Assembly (NCBI RefSeq): GCF_037975245.1
Contig: NC_092580.1
Span: 35,249,001-35,313,000, forward strand
DNA length: 64,000 nucleotides
Reading direction: 5' to 3'
Source of the DNA: Apostichopus japonicus
Lineage: Eukaryota > Echinodermata > Holothuroidea > Aspidochirotida > Stichopodidae
Position 1 is the first letter of the stretch, and each line of letters opens with the position of its first letter. The notes under the pieces were generated by a model that was not told the DNA's origin, did not search any database, and was given only the letters and a program-made list of their open reading frames with translations. Both the position numbers and the translations under genes were made by a program. Positions 15,001-27,090 of the stretch are shown here, one piece after another.

Positions 15001-17235
15001 CTATCAGTTTTAATAGTCACCCCTGCCAAGAGATGCAGCACTGAAAACTATCAGTTTAAATGTCATCCCTGCCAAGAGATGCAGCACTGAAAACTTTAAG
15101 TTTTAATAGTCACCCCTGCCAAGAGATGCAGAACTGAAAACTATAAGTTTTAATAGTCATCCCTGCCAAGAGATGCAGAACTGAAAACTTTAAGTTTTAA
15201 TAGTCATCCCTGCCAAGAGATGCAGAACTGAAAACTATCAGTTTTAATAGTCACCCCTCCCAAGAGATGCAGCAGTGAAACCTATCAGTTTAAATGTCAT
15301 CCCTGCCAAGAGATGCAGCACTGAAAACTTTAAGTTTTAATAGTCACCCCTGCCAAGAGATGCAGAACTGAAAACTATCAGTTTTAATAGTCATCCCTGC
15401 CAAGAGATGCAGCACTGAAAACTTTTAGTTTTAATAGTCACCCCTGCCAAGAGATGCAGAACTGAAAACTATCAGTTTTAATAGTCACCCCTGCCAAGAG
15501 ATGCAGTAGTGAAACCTATCAGTTTAAATGTCATCCCTGCCAAGAGATGCAGCACTGAAAACTTTAAGTTTTAATAGTCATCCCTGCCAAGAGATGCAGA
15601 ACTGAAAACTATCAGTTTTAATAGTCACCCCTGCCAAGAGATGCAGCAGTGAAACCTATCAGTTTAAATGTCATCCCTGCCAAGAGATGCAGCACTGAAA
15701 ACTTTAAGTTTTAATAGTCACCCCTGCCAAGAGATGCAGAACTGAAAACTATAAGTTTTAATAGTCATCCCTGCCAAGAGATGCAGCACTGTAAACTATC
15801 AATTTTAATAGTCACCCCTGCCAAGAGATGCAGCACTGAAAAATATCAGTTTAAATGTCACCCCTGCCAAGAGATGCAGCACTGAAAACTTTAAGTTTTA
15901 ATAGTCATCCCTGCCAAGAGATGCAGCACTGAAAACTTTAAGTTTTAATAGTCATTCCTGCCAAGAGATGCAGAACTGAAAACTATCAGTTTTAATAGTC
16001 ACCCCTGCCAAGAGATGCAGCAGTGAAACCTATCAGTTTAAATGTCATCCCTGCCAAGAGATGCAGCACTGAAAACTTTAAGTTTTAATAGTCACCCCTG
16101 CCAAGAGATGCAGAACTGAAAACTTTAAGTTTTAATAGTCATCCCTGCCAAGAGATGCAGAACTGAAAACTATCAGTTTTAATAGTCACCCCTGCCAAGA
16201 GATGCAGCACTGAAAACTATCAGTTTAAATGTCACCCCTGCCAAGAGATGCAGCACTGAAAACTATCAGTTTAAATGTCATCCCTGCCAAGAGATGCAGC
16301 ACTGAAAACTTTAAGGTTTAATAGTCACCCCTGCCAAGAGATGCAGAACTGAAAACTATAAGTTTGAATAGTCATCCCTGCCAAGAGATGCAGCACTGAA
16401 AACTATCAGTTTTAATAGTCATCCCTGCCAAGAGATGCAGAACTGAAAACTATCAGTTTTAATAGTCACCCCTCCCAAGAGATGCAGCAGTGAAACCTAT
16501 CAGTTTAAATGTCATCCCTGCCAAGAGATGCAGCACTGAAAACTTTAAGTTTTAATAGTCACCCCTGCCAAGAGATGCAGAACTGAAAACTATCAGTTTT
16601 AATAGTCATCCCTGCCAAGAGATGCAGCACTGAAAACTTTTAGTTTTAATAGTCACCCCTGCCAAGAGATGCAGAACTGAAAACTATCAGTTTTAATAGT
16701 CACCCCTGCCAAGAGATGCAGCAGTGAAACCTATCAGTTTAAATGTCATCCCTGCCAAGAGATGCAGCACTGAAAACTTTAAGTTTTAATAGTCATCCCT
16801 GCCAAGAGATGCAGCACTGAAAACTTTAAGTTTTAATAGTCATCCCTGCCAAGAGATGCAGAACTGAAAACTATAAGTTTTAATAGTCATCCCTGCCAAG
16901 AGATGCAGCACTGTAAACTATCAATTTTAATAGTATAATCCCTGCCAAGAGATGCAGCACTTAAAACTAAGTTTAATAGTCATCCCTGCCAAGAGATGCA
17001 GAACTGAAAACTATAAGTTTAAAAGTCATCCCTGCCAAGAGATGCAGCACTGAAATCTTTAAGTTTTAATAGTCACCCCTGCCAAGAGACGCAGAACTGA
17101 TAACTATCAGTTTTAATAGTCATCCCTGCCAAGAGATGCAGCAGTGAAACCTATCAGTTTTGATGAGTCATCCCTGCCAAGAGGTGCAGAAGTGAAAATT
17201 CAAATTATAAGTTTTAATAGTCATCCTTGCCAAGC
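1..17235. repeat. 17-kb array of 47-bp satellite units
   Basis: About 366 head-to-tail copies of a 47-bp unit, with 46-bp variants that carry AGTTTAAATGTC in place of AGTTTTAATAGTC. The array starts before the window. Variant classes (GCACTGTAAACTATCAATTT followed by a TATAAT-bearing unit, GATAAAGCACTG, GTTCTGAAAAC, AAAACTAAG) recur in the same order, which shows higher-order repeats. Positions 1-1726 match 5824-7549 at a constant offset of 5,823 bp, and roughly 6840-8890 matches 8857-10907 at an offset of 2,017 bp. Each unit junction is a dyad (AAAACT-ATC-AGTTTT or AAAACTTTAAGTTTT), and CTGC...GCAG forms a second small inverted repeat inside the unit. The last units near 17160-17235 are degenerate. 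The array lies upstream of the first visible exon, so it is presumably intronic. Confidence 0.97.
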
Positions 17236-19091
17236 TAGTCAAACTTGAGCTGAACAGATTGCAGAGCTGAACAGACTGCATTTTCCTGATGACTATGTTC
17301 ACATCCAATAAGTCAGAACTGTTCTATTCTTTAGTAAAGGAACTGAGGGTATTGGCATCAAACAAGACATGTGGACGGGTCTGGTTAGCAACCCATAACA
17401 TTTGGCCAGTCTAAGCCCTCAAAGCATCTACTTCACTTTTCACTAGTGGGTCCTTTTCTCACTGTGGCTCTTACTTTTCACACAGGGATAATTTATAGAT
17501 GCCTAATGTAGGCTTCCTGGCCAAGTTCAAGGCAACCTGTCTTCTTGGAAAGGTGTAGACCAACATACAAAAATTTGTCCTGGATACCCATTAGCTAATT
17601 TTGGTTGGTCCCCAGAGTAACCTTTCATTACACATGCAAATTAAAACTCAACTCAGCCTAATAATATAGGGGCATACATAAGCCTATTGTGTATAGGCTA
17701 TGCTGGCCTTCGGTAAGACTGTTAAGTACTGTTCGTTAACTGTGAACTGATTTAAATGGCTGCGTATTTAACTTACTACTTATATCCTAAAATTGTTCTT
17801 TAAAATCAACATTTGCGATGTTTTCCCCTAATGTTGTTTTCTAATTTTCTATGTAAAAGTTTTGTAACTTGCAAGAATGCAACTCTAGCACCTTTCAAGC
17901 CTAACAGTGCAATGCCCGCCCATTGAAAAAATTGCTTAGGCCATACAGTACAGTGTGAACATTAAACAGTAAACCAACACAGTTGATCAAAACTTTCTAG
18001 GGGGAATAGTCACAGATTTACCCAAATTTTGTTCTTAGACACATCAAGATAGAAGACATGAAATTATGGAAGAATGCACATGAAGTTTTTTCTCCCATTC
18101 TTTACATCATAAATTAAAAAAAAAATGTAACAAAAATGGAGAACAAGTGTTAATGATTTTTACAAATTTCCAGAATGGGTAGTAGTGGCTTTGACATGGT
18201 ATTTAAAACAAACTGTTGTGTCAGTTGTGTTATGATTACCAGGTTCTTCATCCACCTGAGGCATAGGCTATATCAAATCAGGCCTTAACTTGACATGTCA
18301 GCTAAGTTTAATATGACCACAATGATGTTTGTAGTACTTATAGACAGCATAATTCAGCACTATTTTCGTTTTAGAAATTGTTGCACCAAGTTCAGTGAAA
18401 AATCAATTAACATTCTCAAGGCAGTTTGCTATGTTTCCATTGTTGGTTCTGATTCAGAAGGCATTCCTCCATATTGCTTCAGTGATTTAAAAAAATGGAA
18501 AATGTTGCAACCTTTATTGTAAACCATATTTGCTTCATGCTACAACTCCCTTCAGATATGTCTGTTTTACAGAATACTATAGTACAACAGCTTATCTCAA
18601 ATGGTAACTGACTTTTAAATAAGCTTACTAAAATTTGTATGTTTTGTGTCATTCAAAGGATATGCTATATCGTGTTTGGTCTAACCTACTTTACTATGGC
18701 AGTATCTGGGGAGAAATACAATATAGCTAGATCTCAACAACTTTTCAACAAAGCAAGAAAAGTTTGCTGTTGTATGAACTCTAATTTGTCAAATGTCACA
18801 TCTCGTTTAGATTTAAACAACTTGGCTTGGTTCTGAACATATGTCATTGCTTTCACTGTTTCAACTAGAATTCTCAGAGGATATGCCTTTCAGAACACTC
18901 TTTTACTCTTTTTATTGATTATAATTGTTGTTTATAATCCACTTTCCATACTGCAACAATTACTTGATGATATCCTTTGTGCTTATGTTGGTATTTCTTC
19001 TTACTGCTTGGATGCAAGTTTTCTCTCTCTTTGCAAAGATTTAAATATGATTAAGTATATAACAGCTAGCAATTACATCAAATACTTCTAG
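17236..19091. other. Non-repetitive intron sequence before first visible exon
   Basis: AT-rich single-copy-looking sequence that ends at the splice acceptor TACTTCTAG. No exon encoding coiled coil was found. A stretch around 18600-18840 (short frames reading YYGSIWG and later RSQQLFNKA, in different frames) faintly recalls the C-terminal region of non-LTR retrotransposon reverse transcriptases, but it is broken and the resemblance is weak. The small open frames at 18295-18522 and 18639-18836 look like chance. Confidence 0.6.
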
Positions 19092-19229
19092 AATCAAAAC
19101 AGATTTCATGAGGTTCAACTACAGTCCCAGAAACTGGAGCAAGAGCTTGCCTTCAGCAAAGACCAACATAATCATCAAACGAGTGGCAAAGATGATCTGC
19201 TTACTAAACTCCAACAAGAAGTTGAAAAG
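19092..19229 (+). CDS. EEA1: EEA1-like exon 1 of window (coiled coil)
   Basis: 46 codons, phase 0 at both ends, acceptor TACTTCTAG and donor AAG|GTTTGT. The peptide runs from NQNRFHEVQLQ to LQQEVEK. It is rich in Gln, Glu and Lys with heptad-spaced Leu and Val, as expected for the EEA1 rod. Preceding exons must lie upstream of the 17-kb array, because I see none between 1 and 19091. The donor is a weaker match to consensus than that of most later exons. Similarity of this segment alone to EEA1 is low; the assignment rests on being in frame with the next exons. Confidence 0.75.
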
Positions 19230-19282
19230 GTTTGTTAATTTTCATAAATTCATGGTTTCTTGCAAGAGTATGATCATTAAAG

Positions 19283-22200
19283 GAGACAGCAAACCCAACA
19301 ATCATGATTGCTGTAGTATGTGATAGAGAAGAATGTCAGAAAACACAACAATCATGATTGCTGTAGTATGTGATAGAGAAGAATGTCAGCAAACACAACA
19401 ATCATGATTGCTGTAGTATGTGATAGAGGAGAATGTCAGTAACCACAACAATCATGATTGCTCTTGTATGTGACAGAGAAGAATGTCGGCAACCACAACA
19501 ATCATGATTGCTCTTGTATGTGGAAGATTAGATTGTCAGCAACCACAACAATCATGATTGCTGTAGTATGTGATAGAGAAGAATGTCAGCAAACACAACA
19601 ATCATGATTGCTGTAGTATGTGATAGAGAAGAATGTCAGCAAACACAACAATCGTGATTGCTCTTGTATGTGATAGAGAAGAATGTCAGCAACCACAACA
19701 ATCATGATTGCTGTAGTATATGATAGAGAAGAATGTCAGCAAACACAACAATCATGATTGCTGTAGTATGTGATAGAGAAGAATGTCAGCAACCACAACA
19801 ATCATGATTGCTGTAGTATGTGATAGAGAAGAATGTCGGCAACCACAACAATCATGATTGCTCTTGTATGTGGTAGAGAAGATTGTCAGCAACCACGACA
19901 ATCATGATTGCTCTTGTATGTGATAGAGAAGGATGTCAGCAACCACAACAATCATGATTGCTGTAGTATGTGATAGAGAAGAATGTCAGCAAACACAACA
20001 ATCATGATTGCTCTAGTATGTGATAGAGAAGAATGTCAGCGAACACAACTATCATGATTGCTCTAGTATGTGATAGAGAAGAATGTCAGCAAACACAACA
20101 ATCATGATTGCTGTAGTATGTGATAGAGAAGAATGTCAGCAACCACAACAATCATGATTGCAGTAGTATGTGATAGAGAAGAATGTCGGCAACCACAACA
20201 ATCATGATTGCTCTTGTATGTGGTAGAGAAGAATGTCAGCAACCACGACAATCATGATTGCTGTAGTATGTGATAGAGAAGGATGTCAGCAACCACAACA
20301 ATCATGATTGCTGTAGTATGTGATAGAGAAGAATGTCAGCAAACACAACAGTCATGATTGCTCTAGTATGTGATAGAGAAGAATGTCAGCGAACACAACT
20401 ATCATGATTGCTCTAGTATGTGATAGAGAAGAATGTCAGCAAACACAACAATCATGATTGCTGTAGTATGTGATAGAGAAGAATGTCAGCGAACACAACA
20501 ATCATGATTGCTGTAGTATGTGATAGAGAAGAATGTCAGCGAACACAACAATCATGTTTGCTGTAGTATGTGATAGAGAAGAATGTCAGCAAACACAACA
20601 ATCATGTTTGCTCTAGTATGTGATAGAGAAGAATGTCAGCAAACACAACAATCATGATTGCTGTAGTATGTAATAGAGAAGAATGTCAGCAACAACAACT
20701 ATCATGATTGCTCTAGTATGTGATACAGAAGAATGTCAGCAACACAACAATCATGATTGCTGTAGTATGTGATAGAGAAGAATGTCAGCAAACACAACAA
20801 TCTTGATTGCTGTAGTATGTGATAGAAAAGAATGTCAGCGAACACAACAATCATGATTGCTCTAGTATGTGATAGAGAAGAATGTCAGCAAACGCAACAA
20901 TCATGATTGCTGTAGTATGTGGTAGAGAAGAATGTCAGCAACCACAACAATCGTGATTGTTGTAGTATGTGATAGAGAAGAATGTCAGCGAACACAACAA
21001 TGATGATTGCTCTAGTATGTGATAGAGAAGAATGTCAGCAAACACAACAATCATGATTGCTGTAGTATGTGATAGAGAAGAATGTCAGCAAACACAACTA
21101 TCATGATTGCTGTAGTATGTGATAGAGAAGAATGTCAGCAACCACAACAATCGTGATTACTGTAGTATGTGATAGAGAAGAATGTCAGCGAACACAACTA
21201 TCATGATTGCTGTAGTATGTGATAGAGAAGAATGTCAGCAAACACAACAATCATGATTGCTCTAGTATGTGATAGAGAAGATTGTCAGCAAACACAACAA
21301 TCATGATTGCTGTAGTATGTGATAGAGAAGAATGTCAGCAAACACAACAATCATGATTGCTGTAGTATGTGATAGAGAAGAATGTCAGCAACCACAACAA
21401 TCATGATTGCTCTAGTATGTGATAGAGAAGAATGTCAGCAAACACAATCATGATTGCTCTAGTATGTGATAGAGGAGAATGTCAGCAACCACAATAATCA
21501 TGATTGCTCTAGTATGTGATACAGAAGAATGTCGGCAACCACAACAATCATGATTGCTCTTGTATGTGATAGAGAAGAATGTCAGCAACCACAACAATCA
21601 TGATTGCTGTAGTATGTGATAGAGAAGAATGTCGGCAAACACAACAATCATGATTGCTCTAGTATGTGATAGAGAAGAATGTCAGCAACCACAACTATCA
21701 TGATTGCTCTAGTATGTGATAGAGAAGAATGTCAGCAAACACAACCATCATGATTGCTGTAGTATGTGATAGAGAAGAATGTCAGCAAACACAACAATCA
21801 TGATTGCTCTAGTATGTGATAGAGAAGAATGTCAGCAGCACAACAATCATGATTGCTCTAGTATGTGATAGAGAAGAATGTCAGCAAACACAACAATCAT
21901 GATTGCTGTAGTATGTGATAGAGAAGAATGTCAGCACACACAACTATCATGATTGCTCTAGTATGTGATACAGAAGAATGTCAGCAACACAACAATCATG
22001 ATTGCTGTAGTATGTGATAGAGAAGAATGTCAGCAAACACAACTATCATGATTGCACTAGTATGTGATAGAGAAGAATGTCAGTAACCACAACAATCGTG
22101 ATTGCTGTAGTATGTGATAGAGAAGAAAATCAGCGAACACAACAATCATGATTGCTGTAGTATGTGATAGAGAAGAATGTCAGCAAACACAACTATCATG

Positions 22201-25052
22201 ATTGCTGAAGTATGTGATAGAGAAGAATGTCAGCAACCACAACAATCGTGATTGCTGTAGTATGTGATAGAGAAGAAAATCAGCGAACACAACAATCATG
22301 ATTGCTCTAGTATGTGATAGAGAAGAATGTCAGCAAACACAACAATCATGATTGCTGTAGTATGTGATAGAGAAGAATGTCAGCAAACACAACTATCATG
22401 ATTGCTGTAGTATGTGATAGAGAAGTATGTCAGCAACCACAACAATCGTGATTGCTGTAGTATGTGATAGAGAAGAATGTCAGCGAACACAACTATCATG
22501 ATTGCTGTAGTGTGTGATAGAGAAGAATGTCAGCAAACACAACAATCATGATTGCTCTAGTATGTGATAGAGAAGATTGTCAGCAAACCCAACAATCATG
22601 ATTGCTCTAGTATGTGATAGAGAAGAATGTCAGCAAACACAGCAATCATGATTGCTGCAGTATGTGATAGAGGAGAATGTCAGCAACCACAACAATCATG
22701 ATTGCTCTAGTTTGTGGTAGAGAATATTGTCAGCAACCACAACAATCATGATTGCTCTAGTATGTGATAGAGAAGAATGTCAGCAAACACAACAATCATG
22801 ATTGCTGCAGTATGTGATAGAGGAGAATGTCAGCAACCACAACAATCATGATTGCTATAGTATGTGATACAGAAGAATGTTAGCAAACACAACAATCATG
22901 ATTGCTGCAGTATGTGATAGAGGAGAATGTCAGCAACCACAACAATCATGATTGCTCTAGTATGTGGTAGAGAATATTGTCAGCAAACACAACAATCATG
23001 ATGGCTCTTGTATATGGTAGAAAAGATTGTCAGCAACCACAACAATCATGATTGCTGTAGTACGTGATAGAGAAGATTGTCAGCAAACACAGCAATCATG
23101 ATTGCTCTAGTATGTGATAGAGAAGAATGTCGGCAAACACAACAATCATGATTGCTGCAGTATGTGATGGAGGAGAATGTCAGCAACCACAACAATCATG
23201 ATTGCTCTAGTTTGTGATAGAGAAGAATGTCAACGAACACAACAATCATGATTGCTCTAGTATGTGATAGAGAAGATTGTCAGCAAACACAACAATCATG
23301 ATTGCTCTAGTATGTGATAGAGAAGAATGTCAGCAAACACAACAATCATGATTGAGCTAGTATGTGGTAGAGAAGATTGTCAGCAACCACAACAATCATG
23401 ATTGCTCTAGAAGAATGTCAGCAAACACAACAATCATGATTGCTCTAGTATGTGATAGAGAAGATTGTCAGCAAACACAGCAATCATGATTGCTCTAGTA
23501 TGTGATAGAGAAGAATGTGGGCAAACACAACAATCATGATTGCTGCAGTATGTGATAGAGGAGAATGTCAGCAACCACAACAATCATGATTGCTCTAGTT
23601 TGTGATAGAGAAGAATGTCAGCAACCACAACAATCATGATTGCTCTAGTATGTGATAGAGAGGAGTGTCAGCAAACACAACAATCATGATTGCTCTAGTA
23701 TGTGATAGAGAAGAATGTCAGTGAACACAACAATCATGATTGCTCTAGTAAGTGATACAGAAGATTGTCAGCAAACACATCAATCATAATTGCTCTAGTA
23801 TGTGATAGAGAAGAATGTCAGCAAACACAACAATCATGATTGCACTAGTATGTGGTAGAGAAGATTGTCAGCAACCACAACAATTATGATTGCTGCAGTA
23901 TGTGATAGAGGAGAATGTCAGCAACACAACAATCATGATTGCTCTAGTATGTGATAGAGAAGAATGTCAGCAAACACAACAATCATGATTGCTCTATTAT
24001 GTGATAGAGAAGAATGTCAGCAAACACAACAATCATGATTGCGCTAGTATGTGGTAGAGAAGAATGTCAGCAACCACAACAATCATGATTGCTGTAGTAT
24101 GTGATAGAGAAGAATGTCAGCAACCACAACAATCATGATTGCTGAAGTTTGGAATAGAGAAGAATGTCAGCAAACACAACAATCATGATTGCTGTAGTAC
24201 GTGATAGAGAAGATTGTCAGCAAACACAGCAATCATGATTGCTCTAGTATGTGATAGAGAAGAATGTCGGCAAACACAACAATCATGATTGCTGCAGTAT
24301 GTGATAGAGGAGAATGTCAGCAACCACAACAATCATGATTGCTCTAGTTTGTGATAGAGAAGAATGTCAACGAACACAACAATCATGATTGCTCTAGTAT
24401 GTGATAGAGAAGATTGTCAGCAAACACAACAATCATGATTGCTCTAGTATGTGATAGAGAAGAATGTCAGCAAACACAACAATCATGATTGAGCTAGTAT
24501 GTGGTAGAGAAGATTGTCAGCAACCACAACAATCATGATTGCTCTAGTTTGTGATAGAGAAGAATGTCAGCAAACACAACAATCATGATTGCTCTAGTAT
24601 GTGATAGAGAAGATTGTCAGCAAACACAGCAATCATGATTGCTCTAGTATGTGATAGAGAAGAATGTGGGCAAACACAACAATCATGATTGCTGCAGTAT
24701 GTGATAGAGGAGAATGTCAGCAACCACAACAATCATGATTGCTCTAGTTTGTGATAGAGAAGAATGTCAGCAACCACAACAATCATGATTGCTCTAGTAT
24801 GTGATAGAGAGGAGTGTCAGCAAACACAACAATCATGATTGCTCTAGTATGTGATAGAGAAGAATGTCAGCAAACAAAACAATCATGATTGCAGTAGTAT
24901 GTGATAGAGAAGATTGTCAGCAACCACAACAATCATGATTGCTCTAGTATATGATAGAAAAGATTGTCAGTAAACACAACAATCATGATTGCTCTTGTAT
25001 GTGATAGAGAAGAATGTCAGCAACCACAACAATCATGATTGCTCTAGTATGT
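19283..25052. repeat. 50-bp satellite array in intron
   Basis: About 115 tandem copies of a 50-bp unit starting some 50 bp after the donor at 19230. Each unit carries the perfect 12-bp palindrome CAATCATGATTG, followed by a variable CTGTAG/CTCTAG/CTCTTG and TATGTGATAGAGAAGAATGT. The variants are patterned into longer blocks: a block beginning at the TACGTGATAG variant near 23061 recurs near 24198 (offset 1,137 bp). A few units are truncated (near 20739, 21450, 21836 and 23410). The array abuts the next satellite at about 25052 with no spacer. Confidence 0.96.
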
Positions 25053-26578
25053 GTACAGTGACATAAGGATATTAGCTGTGTTATCTTGTGAATATGAGTA
25101 CAGTGACATAAGGATATTAGCTGTGTTATCTTGTGAATATGAGAACAGTGACAGATATTAGCTGTGTTATCTTGTAAGTATGAGTACAGTGATGTCATTA
25201 GGATATTAGCTGTGTTATCTTGTGAGTATGAGTACAGTGACATTAGGATATTAGCTGTGTTATCCTGTGAATATGAGTACAGTGACAGATATTAGCTGTG
25301 TTATCTTGTGAGTATGAGTACAGTGATGTCATTAGGATATTAGCTGTGTTATCTTGTGAGTATGAGTACAGTGATGTCATTAGGATATTAGCAGTGTTAT
25401 CTTGTGAATATGAGTACAGTGACAGATATTAGCTGTGTTATCTTGTGAGTATGAGTACAGTGCTGTCATTAGGATATTAGCAGTGTTATCTTGTGAATAT
25501 GAGTACAGTGACAGATATTAGCTGTGTTATCTTGTGAGTATGAGTACAGTGCTGTCATTAGGATATTAGCAGTGTTATCTTGTGAATATGAGTACAGTGA
25601 CAGATATTAGCTGTGTTATCTTGTGAGTATGAGTACAGTGATGTCATTAGGATATTAGCTGTGTTATCTTGTGAGTATGAGTACAGTGATGTCATTAGGA
25701 TATTAGCAGTGTTATCTTGTGAATATGAGTACAGTGACAGATATTAGCTGTGTTATCTTGTGAGTATGAGTACAGTGCTGTCATTAGGATATTAGCAGTG
25801 TTATCTTGTGAATATGAGTACAGTGACAGATATTAGCTGTGTTATCGAGTGAGTATGAGTACAGTGCTGTCATTAGGATATTAGCAGTGTTATCTTGTGA
25901 ATATGAGTACAGTGACAGATATTAGCTGTGTTATCTTGTGAGTATGAGTACAGTGATGTCATTAGGATATTAGCTGTGTTATCCTGTGAATATGAGTACA
26001 GTGACAGATATTAGCGTGTTATCTTGTGAATATGAGTACAGTGACAGATATTAGCTGTGTTATCTTGTGAGTATGAGTACAGTGATGTCATTAGGATCTT
26101 AGCAGTGTTATCTTGTGAGTATGAGTACAGTGATGTCATTAGGATATTAGCTGTGTTATCTTGTGAATATGAGTACAGTGACAGATATTAGCTGTGTTAT
26201 CTTGTGAGTATGAGTACAGTGATGTCATTAGGATCTTAGCAGTGTTATCTTGTAAGTATGAGTACAGTGATGTCATTAGGATCTTAGCAGTGTTATCTTG
26301 TGAGTATGAGTACAGTGATGTCATTAGGATATTAGCTGTGTTATCTTGTGAATATGAGTACAGTGACAGATATTAGCTGTGTTATCTTGTGAGTATGAGT
26401 ACAGTGATGTCATTAGGATCTTAGCAGTGTTATCTTGTGAGTATGAGTACAGTGATGTCATTAGGATATTAGCTGTGTTATCCTGTTAATATGAGTACAG
26501 TGACAGATATTAGCTGTGTTATCTTGTGAGTATGAGTACAGTGATGTCATTAGGATATTAGCAGTGTTATGCTCTGAG
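25053..26578. repeat. Alternating 48/41-bp satellite array
   Basis: About 34 units built on GTGTTATCTTGTGA(A/G)TATGAGTACAGTGA. A 48-bp form that ends GTCATTAGGATATTAGC alternates with a 41-bp form that ends CAGATATTAGC, giving a dimeric period of 89 bp in much of the array. Some stretches show two 48-bp units in a row. Open frames in this array (24983-25243, 26139-26324 and 26194-26376) are repeat artefacts, because 48 is a multiple of three. Confidence 0.93.
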
Positions 26579-26952
26579 TTTACAGTGACATTATAATGAT
26601 GTTAACTGTGTTATCCTTTGAGTGTGAGTACAATGGTTCCAGGGACAACAGTCATATTATACTCTGAGTGTGAATCCAGTTATGTAATAAAGACATTTGC
26701 TGTTTTTTCCTGTGTTTATGGAGTACAGCAGTGCTAGGGCATCAACAGGGTTATTTAATGAGGCTGTGGTCAGTGATACTTTGGGCATCATCAGTGGGTT
26801 TTTTCTGTGAGTTTGAAGACAGGACACTTTATTTTGTGAAGTTTGAGCAGAGTGATGTTAGAGATGTTAGAATGCCTGTGTCAGCAGTTGGGTTTTAACT
26901 GAAAAACATTTCTCAAAGCTAAAGCAATCTACAATCTTCATTTGTTTTATAG
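26579..26952. repeat. Decayed edge of 48/41-bp array, then acceptor
   Basis: Diverged copies of the preceding unit (TGTTATCCTTTGAGTGTGAG, later GGACACTTTATTTTGTGA) persist to about 26880, then unique sequence leads to the acceptor TTGTTTTATAG. The gradual decay away from the homogeneous core is typical for the edge of a tandem array, where unequal exchange is less effective. Confidence 0.6.
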
Positions 26953-27090
26953 TTAAGAATATCTAAAGAAGACAAGGAGAAGGAATTGGAAATTTGCAAA
27001 AAGGATTTATCGGATCAGAAAAATAAGTTGGATGAAAACCAGAGGTATCAAGAGCAAAACTTAACAAGCATTAAAGCAGAACTAACTAAG
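26953..27090 (+). CDS. EEA1: EEA1-like exon 2 of window (coiled coil)
   Basis: 46 codons, phase 0 at both ends, acceptor GTTTTATAG and donor AAG|GTAAGATT. The peptide begins LRISKEDKEKELEI and ends SIKAELTK. It is the same length as the previous exon (138 bp), as expected where a rod is built of exon-sized heptad blocks. The donor and the first bases of the intron form the founding copy of the 137-bp array that follows. Confidence 0.85.

Noticed and set aside
1-17235. CRISPR array
   Set aside because: There are no unique spacers between repeats. The unit is a continuous tandem satellite, and the genome is eukaryotic.
18295-18836. Two small ORFs, possible LINE reverse transcriptase tail
   Set aside because: The resemblance is limited to a few residues in different frames. 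It is too weak to call a mobile element.
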